Shown: positions 1 to 6,709, numbered from the stretch's first letter. The stretch is DNA of 6,964 bases from Ferruginibacter sp. (GCA_025357775.1 JANXOQ010000036.1:1-6964); one strand, 5' to 3'. Notes: generated by a model from the sequence alone, not told the origin. Numbers and translations are program-made.

Positions 1-333
1 TGACTATCTTTAAATACCATTACGCCAAATTCATTTCCAAAATAAGTGGTGTCCATCAACACATTTACAATACTCGGAAAGGTTGTTTTTCTATCTGTTT
101 TTACAGTGTCAAGTTTTCTCTAGATAGTTTTTGTAGAACAATTATACTTTGCTGCTAATTGAGCATAAGTTTGTTTGCCTTTTGTATATTCTTGCCAAAG
201 AGTTGTGACATTTATTTTGAAATTTCCTTGAAAGGTTTTACCACAAGAGGCACATTTGTAGCGTTGTTTTCCTTTTTGAAAACCTTTTTTTATAACAATT
301 TTACATTCGCAGTAAAAGCAGTTTTTTTTTCAT
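1..333 (-). pseudogene. Broken zinc-ribbon transposase, 5' part only (IS256-like, variant Zn-binding type)
   Basis: This is the N-terminal third or so of a DDE transposase, running off the left edge of the window. Read on the minus strand, it shows a zinc ribbon (CFYC, then about 20 residues later CASCGKTF), a helix-turn-helix-like stretch (WQEYTKGKQTYAQLAAKY, then STKTI) and the start of the catalytic core (MDTTYFGNEFGVMVFKDS), whose Asp is probably the first DDE residue. Two lesions are visible. A TAG stop at 120-122 falls where family members usually have Gln or Arg (STKTI-stop-RKLD). The nearest ATG (331-333) is out of frame with the zinc ribbon because the following A-tract has nine bases where eight would fit. 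The in-frame codon just upstream is TGA. The family name comes from remembered motif patterns, so transposase is firm and the subfamily less so. It is probably inactive. Confidence 0.72.
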
Positions 334-480
334 AACCTATAATTCGCTGGAAGGTAAGCCCATTAATTGTTGTAGAGGATTTTAGGCACTATTTTGTCTA
401 TTAACCTGGTTTTTAGTGTTTTATTTGCTTGGATGTATTCATAGAAGTATTTAAGAATACAGCACCCTTGTTGGTTACAG

Positions 481-527
481 AACTATTCAAAAGCCCACTT
501 TTTTAAAAAGTGGGCTTTTGAATAGTT
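481..527 (-). terminator. Perfect 23-bp inverted repeat, probable bidirectional terminator
   Basis: The two arms (481-503 and 505-527) are exact reverse complements around a single central base, with no mismatch. The stem has a GC core (GCCCAC/GTGGGC) flanked by A and T runs on both sides, so either strand gives a hairpin with a U-rich tail. It lies 37 bases beyond the stop codon of the minus-strand lipocalin-like gene and should end its transcript. Without an oppositely oriented gene ending here, the reverse direction may only insulate against transcription from the left. The arms are longer than a terminator needs. Confidence 0.8.
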
Positions 528-564
528 AAAAGAGTTACATCTATTTTTGCACTTTCGTTGCTGT

Positions 565-903
565 TTATTTTATTCGCACAAATTTTAAATCCTTTCCATT
601 TTCCAAATAAGTTAAAACCAAATTGGTATTTGTAAGTGAAACAATCCTATACTTCATATCTTTTTCTGTTTCTTTATCTTTTACAATAATCACTTTATTT
701 TTTAAAGTATATGTAGATTGAAACATTTTTTCACCTCCATAAAAGTCAATTTTTTTAGTTTTGGTGAAAACGATTATTTCTCCATTATCGGTTTCAGATT
801 GCCATTTTCCAATCAGCATTTTATTTGTACTTGTATTAGCTAATTGAAAACTAAACAAAGTGCATAAAATAAAAGTTTTGAGCAAAAACATTATTTTTTT
901 CAT
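565..903 (-). CDS. Small exported lipocalin-like protein, 112 aa
   Basis: The first 22 or so residues form a signal peptide: basic start (MKKIMFLLK), hydrophobic core, and a plausible signal peptidase I site after QLA. The single Cys (14) is inside the hydrophobic core and is not a lipobox, so I predict a soluble periplasmic or secreted protein rather than a lipoprotein. The mature part of about 90 residues opens with a GKW motif (32-34) and alternates strand-like segments (EIIVFTKTKKIDF, STYTLKNKVIIV, YRIVSLTNTNLVLTYL). This resembles the short lipocalin-like beta-barrel proteins common in Bacteroidota, whose ligands are mostly unknown. The gene starts 55 bp after the GH19 gene on the same strand and is followed by the terminator at 481-527, so co-transcription is likely. 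No catalytic residues are apparent. Immunity to the GH19 enzyme is a hypothesis from gene order only. Confidence 0.82.
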   Translation of the reverse strand: MKKIMFLLKTFILCTLFSFQLANTSTNKMLIGKWQSETDNGEIIVFTKTKKIDFYGGEKMFQSTYTLKNKVIIVKDKETEKDMKYRIVSLTNTNLVLTYLENGKDLKFVRIK

Positions 904-958
904 TCTTGAATAATTTAGACGACCAGTATTTTTACTATTGCAACAAATATTCTGAAAA

Positions 959-1534
959 TTATCTCTTTAAACCTTGCGCTTTTTGTTGTGTTACTGGGTA
1001 TATTGCTTTTGCTTTTTCGTAGTAAGCTTTTCTGTCTTCTAAGCCATTAATTCCACCATTTATAACTTTTGTTATACCATTAAAACTAGCTACTGTGCCT
1101 TTGTCTGCTAATTTGTTTAAGTTTTTTTCGTTCCAAAAAATCATAGCAGATTGTACTGCATATTCTGGTTTTTCCAATAGCTCAGGATTTTTCACCAATG
1201 TATCATCTCCAAACATTTTTTGACTAATTCTTGCGTAGTTATCCCTGCCTGTAATTTGAAAAATTCCTCTTCCTTTAAATTTTTCTCCATCACCCTTCTG
1301 TGTATTTCCCAAATCTGTTCTTCCTTCATATTTGGCACCAGATGCGTATTCCTCAAGTGTACGAAACCCATCAGTTTCATGTGCAGCTTGTGCTATAAAT
1401 GCAGCAAATCTATTGTTTGTATCTAAACCATATTGTGCTGCATATTTGTTTATGTTTTCTGCTAGCTCTGCTGAAAAAGCATTATTTGCGCTAGGTGCAA
1501 TTCCTTTTAAATCTTTGTCTGTTAAAGTTAGCAT
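959..1534 (-). CDS. GH19 family chitinase/lysozyme-type glycoside hydrolase, 191 aa, phage-endolysin-like
   Basis: This is a single-domain glycoside hydrolase of family 19, which cleaves beta-1,4 bonds in chitin or, in phage-type members, peptidoglycan glycan strands. Visible hallmarks are AQAAHETDGFRTLEEY (48-63), GRGIFQITGRDNY (88-100), FW (133-134) and ITKVINGGINGLEDRKAYY (154-172). Glu53 in the HET motif is the expected general acid. Glu62, nine residues on, fits the general-base spacing of bacterial GH19 enzymes. The length of about 190 residues is typical of stand-alone phage or T6SS-associated GH19 proteins. There is no signal peptide, transmembrane segment or binding domain, so export would need a holin, a contractile injection system or lysis, and none of these is encoded here. 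The ATG at 1532-1534 begins a compact N-terminus and is the natural start. A palindrome lies 20 bases upstream. Lysozyme versus chitinase activity cannot be settled from sequence alone. Confidence 0.9.
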   Translation of the reverse strand: MLTLTDKDLKGIAPSANNAFSAELAENINKYAAQYGLDTNNRFAAFIAQAAHETDGFRTLEEYASGAKYEGRTDLGNTQKGDGEKFKGRGIFQITGRDNYARISQKMFGDDTLVKNPELLEKPEYAVQSAMIFWNEKNLNKLADKGTVASFNGITKVINGGINGLEDRKAYYEKAKAIYPVTQQKAQGLKR

Positions 1535-1554
1535 AATGTTTATTTTTAATTGTT

Positions 1555-1574
1555 AATGTATGACTTCATACATT
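1555..1574. promoter_or_regulatory. 9-bp perfect inverted repeat upstream of the GH19 gene, possible operator
   Basis: The half-sites AATGTATGA (1555-1563) and TCATACATT (1566-1574) are exact reverse complements separated by two bases. The repeat ends 20 bases before the GH19 start codon on the minus strand, so it lies in the leader or promoter region. A dimeric repressor site or a short 5' hairpin in the transcript are both possible. Chance is not excluded in DNA this rich in A and T, although nine matched pairs with a two-base gap is a strong match. Confidence 0.4.
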
Positions 1575-1755
1575 CTTAAAGTGAAAAAATTAATTTATTT
1601 ACTATGATTTTTTTAAATATTTTTCACTGTACTTACATTTTTAACTAGTTTAACTTAAATATTAGTTGTGTTTAACTCAAACAAAATAAAAGTTGGTTAA
1701 ATGCTATCTTATGGGTTGAATACTTAACTGACAATTTAATAGTCTCCGAGATAAC

Positions 1756-1781
1756 TGTCTCGTCCTAAAATAGGTTTACAC
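1756..1781 (+). mobile_element. Possible left terminal end of a lost insertion sequence
   Basis: The segment TGTCTCGTCCTAAAATAGG followed by TTTACAC begins with TG, as IS3-like ends do, and lies about 18 bases before the ATG of the transposase remnant at 1799. That matches the usual short leader between an IS left end and orfA. It contains the small palindrome CCTA-AAA-TAGG. No matching right end is visible in the window, so the assignment rests on position and general resemblance. Confidence 0.3.
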
Positions 1782-1798
1782 AAAAAAGTATAAATTTT

Positions 1799-1891
1799 AT
1801 GAACAAAACAGACAAAGCAGAAGTAACGCCTTTAGAAAAAGAGGCTATTGTAGCTGAGTATTTAATAAGCAAAGTCAGTTATAGAAGTTAA
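1799..1891 (+). pseudogene. Remnant of a transposase N-terminus (IS3-type orfA-like), 30 codons
   Basis: A short reading frame from ATG at 1799 to TAA at 1889 encodes 30 residues: MNKTDKAEVTPLEKEAIVAE, then YLISKVSYRS. The pattern of a charged start, EKEAIVAEYL and then a SYR(S/D/K) motif is what I recall from the beginning of Bacteroidota orfA transposase proteins, where it leads into a helix-turn-helix (SYRSLGKKYG-like). Here the frame stops just where that helix should continue. The following bases (GTTAAAG) could reflect a one-base loss turning a Leu codon into TAA, but neither alternative frame recovers the expected downstream residues, so the rest is lost or diverged. It is too short to be functional. 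An unrelated small peptide gene is the alternative. Confidence 0.45.
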
Positions 1892-2272
1892 AGAAATTGT
1901 CTATTCTATTTACCCAAGTTTATTAGTAAATGTATGCTAATAATGTAAGTTTTCACTTAATTGCTGATAATCATTAAATTTTTTACTTAGGTAAAAATTT
2001 ATTATTTGTTGGCTAATCTAAAAAGGAGGTTGCATTTATTAGTTGAATCTAGGTATAAATTTTGCCCTTTATTTTTAAATGAAGGTTTTTTACAAATTGA
2101 TATTTTTGAAATACAAATTTAATTTTATTATACCTATAACTGGTAAAAAGAAATGCTGTAACGAATTTTTTATCCGTTTATTGTAAATATTGCAAAATAT
2201 TTTTTCATTTGTAAAAAGAAATTATTTAACTTACAATTTCAAAATATTATTTAATAGCTATAATTAAGTAAT
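1892..2272. other. AT-rich intergenic region upstream of the surface-protein gene
   Basis: No gene is visible in this 381-base stretch. It holds a weak imperfect hairpin (1976-2000, AT-only stem apart from a TAC/GTA pair near the loop) that is too unstable to call a terminator. It also has an isolated perfect TAnnTTTG match (TATTTTTG, 2101-2108) without a -33 partner, a 12-base direct repeat GTAAAAAGAAAT at 2143-2154 and 2211-2222, and the better promoter candidate at 2181-2211. It is probably the promoter region and long leader of the downstream gene plus residue of a decayed insertion sequence. Confidence 0.5.
2181..2211 (+). promoter_or_regulatory. Candidate Bacteroidota-type promoter for the surface-protein gene
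   Basis: A -33 element TTG (2181-2183) is followed after 20 bases by TTCATTTG (2204-2211), which matches the Bacteroidota -7 consensus TAnnTTTG at five of six fixed positions. The spacing agrees with the 19-21 bases known for this promoter class. It would place the transcript start near 2218 and give a leader of 55 to about 105 bases, depending on the translation start. In AT-rich DNA such matches also arise by chance. Confidence 0.35.
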
Positions 2273-5200
2273 ATGATGTCATTTTATTGTTTTTTCTTTT
2301 ATTCATTAACAAAACTAATTTATGAAAAAAGTTTACTCTTGGCTGTTGCAATGATTTTAATTGTTACTAGCTCATTTTCGCAAACAGTTGTTACCATTGG
2401 AGCTGGTACAACAGTTTCGGCCACAACCGACAATGGAAATCCCATTTACAGATCTAGTGCAGCTAGTGCTTTCGGCTGGGCTGTTTCGGGTCATGTGTAC
2501 ACTGCTTCTCAACTTGCTTCCATTCCAAATGGCTCTACTATTACAGCAGTAGCGTTTAATAAAACTAGTGCATTTGGTACAGCTGTAGGAAAGACAGGTA
2601 TTTTGAAAATATACATGAACAATTCAAGTGCAACTTCCTTAGCTACAACTTTAACAAGAGGTACTATTCAAGGTTATACGAATGTGTATTCAAATGCAAC
2701 TCAATCTATACCTGCTACGACTGGTTTTTTAACTTTTACACTAGCCACTCCAATTATTTACACTGGCGGTTCTCTAGAGGTGTATGTGGATTGGGATATT
2801 GCTTCTCAAGCTTCAAGCGGTATTTCAACAGTTGCATTTTTATGGCAATATTCTACTGGTGTAGCATCGCAAACAATAGGTAATTCATCCTCAACTCAAT
2901 TGACTGCAACCACAGCATTAGCTACAGCACAAGCTAGATCTTACAATGCTCAATTTACCTATACCGCACCTGCAGGATGTACTGGTACTCCAAATAATGG
3001 AACATCTACTTCTACAGTTGCAAACGCATGTAGTGGAGTTCCTTTTAGTCTCGGTTTAACTGGCGGTTCTGTTGGTTCAGGTTTAACTTATCAATGGCAA
3101 TCTTCACTAGCTGGTGCAAATACCTATACTAATCTTGGAGCTTCTCAAACTTCCAGTAATTTTACAGTCAGCTCACAAACTGCATCTACCGATTACAAGG
3201 TTACTACAACATGTACAGGTTCTGGTTTAAGTGCTACTTCAAGTACTATTACAGTTAACCAAAATAGTTTCTTAGGTTGTTACTGTACTACCACTCCTTC
3301 AACTGGAGGAACTGGAGATATTATTACAAATGTAACAATGGGTACTTTAAATAATACTACAACTTTTGTAGCACCTGCTTACTTTACAAGTTATAACAAT
3401 ACTCCTGTAGATTTGGCTCAAAGTTCCAACCAAAATATTTCCATAACATTTGGTACAGATGGTAATCAACATAGTGCTGTATGGATAGACTTTAATCAAA
3501 ATGGTATTTACGATGCCTCCGAAAATGTAGCCCTCTCTACAGTATCTGCTGGAGCTTCTGCAACTGTAACTTATTCATTGGTAATACCTTCATCAGCTAC
3601 TCTTGGGCAAACAAGAATGAGAGTAAGAGGTGGTAGTGATGCCGCCTATACAGCTGCTGGCGCATGTACTGCATCTCCTTATGGCGAAACGGAAGATTAC
3701 TTAGTAAATATTGTTGCACCACCTGCTTGTTTAATTCCAACAGTTTTAACAAATAGTTCTATAACAGCAACATCTGCAACTCACTCATGGGTTGCGCCAA
3801 GCCCTGCACCTGCTGTTGGCTATGAGTACGCCGTTACTACATCAAGTACGCCTCCTGCAAGTGGTACAGCTACCACAGGTTTAACAGCTAGTTCCACTAG
3901 CTTAATGTCGAATACTACTTACTATTTACATGTAAGAAGTAATTGTGGTAGTGGATTTAGTGCTTGGAATACTTCGGCTGTATTTTCTACACTTTGCTCC
4001 GCAGAAAATATTCCTTATTTAATGCCAATTACGGGTGTAACTACACCAGCAATACCTGCTTGTACAAGTATCGAAAATATAGGTAACTTACCAAATACAT
4101 GGATTTCGGCAGGTGCGGCCTCATTTGGTGCTACAATAAATGCAGCATATACCATGCCTGTAATGGCGTACATATATAACACAACTAACCCTGCAAATGA
4201 TTGGTTATATACAAATGGATTAAATTTAACTGCTGGTACTTCTTATACACTTAAATTTAAGTACAGTAATGATTTAGCTACTACATATCCCGAAGCAATG
4301 AAAGTGGCCTATGGTACTGCAAAAAATGCTGTAGCAATGACAAACGTTTTAGCAAATTATCCAGTAATAAGTGGTACTACTACCAATGATGCAAGTATTG
4401 TATTTACACCAGCATCTAGTGGCGTATTTTATATTGGTTTTCATGCTTACTCCGCTGCAGATCAAGATGTACTAATTTTAGATAATGTAGAAGTGATATT
4501 AACACCAAGTTGTATACCTGTAAATGGCTTAACCGCAACTGCCACCACTACTAACGCAAATTTAGCTTGGACAGCAGTACCTACTGCTACAAACGGATAT
4601 GAATATGTGATTGATGCTGTAGCTACTGACCCTACAGTAGCAGGCACGCCAGTAGCTACCAACTCTGTATCTGTTGCTGGTACTTATGTTTTTGGCACTA
4701 CATACTATGCACATGTAAGGTCGGTATGTTCTGCTTCTAATCTCTCTACATGGGTAAACCTTGCTTTTTCCCCAACTCCTTCGTGTGTAACAGGTATTAC
4801 ACCAGCAGCTAATGCTACAAATGTAATTTTTTCGCCAAATTTAAGTATTAGTTGGAATGCAGCTACTGGTGCTGTTTCTTACGATTTATATATAGGTACT
4901 ACAAATCCTCCTACCACGCTTGTAACAAATGTAACTACAACAACAGCAACGTTAACAGGGGGTGCATCCAACACTTTATATTATTGGTATGTTGTTCCAC
5001 GAAACGCTGGTGGTCCTTCAACAGGGTGTGCGTCTAATGTAACTAGTTTTACCACTACAGCTATATGCACGCCAAGTACTACAAATGGTGGTACTAGCGG
5101 AGATGCACTGCTAGATTTTGTATTGAATGGTGAAAGTTCTACTGCTATTTCTGTTATTGGTGCTGCTGCAATTGCAGCCCCTGGTTATATTGATTTAACA

Positions 5201-6592
5201 GCAACAACTACTGTAGATTTAGCACAAGGCAAAGCCTATGCAGGCAATTTTAAAGTACAAAATGGGGCGGATAATTTAACTATTTGGATTGATTACAATA
5301 ATAACAACGCATTTGAAGTAAGTGAAGTTGTTTTAAATAATTTAAAACCGCTATCAGCAAGTACTTCATCTCCTTTTTCAATTTTGATAAGTCCAACTGC
5401 AAGCGTAGGAACTCATAAAATGAGAGTGAGAGATGTGTACAATTTGAGTACTACTGTAGCTACTGACCCATGTGCGAACTATTCTTTTGGGGAAAGTAAA
5501 GACTTTACGGTAAATATATTAGCAACAGGAGCCGCTTATACAGTTTCAAACGTTGGTGCTGGTGCTTGTGCCAATATTGCACAAACAACTATAGATGCAG
5601 TAAGTAATAACGCCAATGTATTGGTTCCAATTTTAGATGCCAATGGTTCAATTGTTGCTCAGTTAAATGCCAATGGAAATGCTTTAGGTGCAATTACATC
5701 ATCTGTTTATAGAAATACTGGTGCTGTAAGACAAGCAGGTGTTGATTATTATTTAGATAGAAATATAACAATTACACCTAATACACAACCTACAACTGCA
5801 GTAGATGTAAGATTGTATTACTCAGCTGCAGAGTTAACTGCTTTACAAGCTGTAAATACTTTAGCTACTTCTGTTAATATGACAAGTTCAAAAACTGCGG
5901 CTGCATGTAGTAATACGTTTAGCGGTACATCTACATTTCTTTCGCATGTTGGACATGGTACATTAGGTATGGACTATTATTTAGATGTTCAACCAACATC
6001 TTTTTCTTCATTTTATTTAAAAGGTGGAACAGGCGTTTTGCCAATTGCAATCTCATACTTTAACGGTAGTAAAAAATCTGCTGGTAATTATTTAGACTGG
6101 AAAGTAAGTTGTTCAACTTCACCTTCAGTTTCAATCACACTAGAGCGTAGCTCAGATAGTAGAAGTTTTAAAGCCATTGATGAACAAACAGCTACATCAG
6201 TACGTTGTTTACAGGCTTTTGATTATACAGATGCATCTCCATTAGCTGGTATAAACTATTACAGATTAAAAGTAGTAGACCAAGCAGGCGTGGTAAATTA
6301 TAGTAGTATTGTGGCTTTGTTAAACAAAGAAAAAGGTTTTGAGGTAATAAGTATTGCGCCTAACCCTGTAAAAAATCAAGCTACCCTTACACTTACAAGT
6401 GCAAAAGCAGCAAGGTTGCAGATAAAAGTTGTAGACTTTGCTGGCAAAATGCTTAGTGCGCAAAATGTATCGGTTATTGCTGGCAATAACTTGATACCGT
6501 TTAATTTTGAAACGTTGGCGGCTGGTACATATTCAATAATAGCAGTAAATGCAGAAGGAGAAATGAAAACGACTCGTTTTGTAAAATACTAA
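2273..6592 (+). CDS. Large multidomain T9SS-secreted surface protein (Ig-like, GEVED, FN3, jelly-roll modules), 1439 aa
   Basis: This is a probable adhesin or structural surface protein carried across the outer membrane by the type IX secretion system. Modules in order are: signal peptide core (20-37, ending SSFSQ); N-terminal beta domain (38-232); Ig-like domain with YQWQ (236-330); GEVED domain 1 (337-481); fibronectin III (484-575); choice-of-anchor-J/MAM-like jelly roll (576-744); two further FN3/Ig-like modules (747-835 and 837-929); GEVED domain 2 (932-1083); an unassigned region (1084-1250); a beta domain opening LPIAISYFNG (1256-1350); and a type A T9SS sorting domain (1357-1439) with the IAPNP motif and RFVKY end. 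Both GEVED copies carry a calcium-loop-like WID(F/Y)N.N motif (404-417 and 1005-1018). I see no enzymatic domain. The composition is rich in Thr, Ser, Ala and Val. The in-frame start gives an odd N-terminus (MMSFYCFFFY); a better start at 2322 is out of frame by one base. Confidence 0.9.
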   Translation: MMSFYCFFFYSLTKLIYEKSLLLAVAMILIVTSSFSQTVVTIGAGTTVSATTDNGNPIYRSSAASAFGWAVSGHVYTASQLASIPNGSTITAVAFNKTSAFGTAVGKTGILKIYMNNSSATSLATTLTRGTIQGYTNVYSNATQSIPATTGFLTFTLATPIIYTGGSLEVYVDWDIASQASSGISTVAFLWQYSTGVASQTIGNSSSTQLTATTALATAQARSYNAQFTYTAPAGCTGTPNNGTSTSTVANACSGVPFSLGLTGGSVGSGLTYQWQSSLAGANTYTNLGASQTSSNFTVSSQTASTDYKVTTTCTGSGLSATSSTITVNQNSFLGCYCTTTPSTGGTGDIITNVTMGTLNNTTTFVAPAYFTSYNNTPVDLAQSSNQNISITFGTDGNQHSAVWIDFNQNGIYDASENVALSTVSAGASATVTYSLVIPSSATLGQTRMRVRGGSDAAYTAAGACTASPYGETEDYLVNIVAPPACLIPTVLTNSSITATSATHSWVAPSPAPAVGYEYAVTTSSTPPASGTATTGLTASSTSLMSNTTYYLHVRSNCGSGFSAWNTSAVFSTLCSAENIPYLMPITGVTTPAIPACTSIENIGNLPNTWISAGAASFGATINAAYTMPVMAYIYNTTNPANDWLYTNGLNLTAGTSYTLKFKYSNDLATTYPEAMKVAYGTAKNAVAMTNVLANYPVISGTTTNDASIVFTPASSGVFYIGFHAYSAADQDVLILDNVEVILTPSCIPVNGLTATATTTNANLAWTAVPTATNGYEYVIDAVATDPTVAGTPVATNSVSVAGTYVFGTTYYAHVRSVCSASNLSTWVNLAFSPTPSCVTGITPAANATNVIFSPNLSISWNAATGAVSYDLYIGTTNPPTTLVTNVTTTTATLTGGASNTLYYWYVVPRNAGGPSTGCASNVTSFTTTAICTPSTTNGGTSGDALLDFVLNGESSTAISVIGAAAIAAPGYIDLTATTTVDLAQGKAYAGNFKVQNGADNLTIWIDYNNNNAFEVSEVVLNNLKPLSASTSSPFSILISPTASVGTHKMRVRDVYNLSTTVATDPCANYSFGESKDFTVNILATGAAYTVSNVGAGACANIAQTTIDAVSNNANVLVPILDANGSIVAQLNANGNALGAITSSVYRNTGAVRQAGVDYYLDRNITITPNTQPTTAVDVRLYYSAAELTALQAVNTLATSVNMTSSKTAAACSNTFSGTSTFLSHVGHGTLGMDYYLDVQPTSFSSFYLKGGTGVLPIAISYFNGSKKSAGNYLDWKVSCSTSPSVSITLERSSDSRSFKAIDEQTATSVRCLQAFDYTDASPLAGINYYRLKVVDQAGVVNYSSIVALLNKEKGFEVISIAPNPVKNQATLTLTSAKAARLQIKVVDFAGKMLSAQNVSVIAGNNLIPFNFETLAAGTYSIIAVNAEGEMKTTRFVKY
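2322..2330 (+). other. Probable original start codon and A-tract, one base out of frame
   Basis: ATG (2322-2324) is followed by six A residues and then GTTTACTC. As written it encodes MKKVYSWLLQ and stops. With one more A it would read MKKSLLLAVAMILIVTSSFS, a textbook signal peptide joining exactly the frame of the 1439-residue protein. This site is therefore probably the true or ancestral start. The deficit is either a homopolymer sequencing error, a fixed lesion rescued by upstream ATG codons at 2273 and 2276, or a slippage-prone switch. Confidence 0.65.
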
Positions 6593-6614
6593 TATTTTTC
6601 TTAAAATAAAATGT

Positions 6615-6647
6615 TTAAAAAGCAACTCACAGTGAGTTGCTTTTTAA
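6615..6647 (+). terminator. Intrinsic terminator of the surface-protein gene
   Basis: Arms 6615-6630 and 6632-6647 are perfectly complementary over 16 bases around one central base, with a GC-containing core (GCAACTCAC/GTGAGTTGC) flanked by A and T runs. The hairpin begins 22 bases after the TAA stop and ends in a T-rich tail (TTTTTAATTTT), as expected for rho-independent termination on the plus strand. The symmetric A/T flanks could let it work in both directions. Confidence 0.88.
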
Positions 6648-6709
6648 TTTTATATACATTTTTAGGATAATGTATTTAGTTCGCAGGGTGGAGAGTTTTA
6701 CCCGACCTT

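Larger units (their letters stand above)
1535..1798. other. Non-coding AT-rich stretch upstream of the GH19 gene
   Basis: I see no gene in this 264-base stretch. It should contain the minus-strand promoter for the GH19/lipocalin-like pair, but no convincing TAnnTTTG (-7) box with a correctly spaced -33 TTG is visible. The nearest partial match on the minus strand is TTATTTTG around 1680-1690, without a partner. The palindrome at 1555-1574 and a possible insertion-sequence end at 1756-1781 are listed separately. Confidence 0.5.

Noticed and set aside
427..459. Small inverted repeat GTATTC...GAATAC upstream of the broken transposase as its terminal repeat
   Set aside because: Only six bases pair, the gap is long, and the sequence is low-complexity; no matching opposite end is visible.
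1192..1556. Overlapping reading frames inside the GH19 gene (1192-1380 minus, 1220-1426 plus, 1332-1556 plus)
   Set aside because: They lie in other frames of a clearly conserved gene and show no domain or signal of their own.
1976..2000. Hairpin AAATTTTTTAC...GTAAAAATTT as terminator
   Set aside because: The stem is almost entirely A-T with a bulge, no real gene ends before it, and such structures are common in AT-rich DNA.
2101..2108. Perfect TAnnTTTG box (TATTTTTG) as promoter
   Set aside because: No TTG lies at the required 19-21 base distance upstream; the candidate at 2181-2211 has correct spacing.
2143..2222. Direct repeat GTAAAAAGAAAT (two copies) as an iteron or CRISPR-like repeat
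   Set aside because: There are only two copies of a low-complexity 12-mer, 68 bases apart, with no third copy and no spacer structure.
2361..5037. Short frames inside the surface-protein gene (2361-2552, 4462-4662 minus, 4852-5037)
   Set aside because: They are by-products of the repetitive Thr/Ser/Ala codon content of the large gene; none shows family features.
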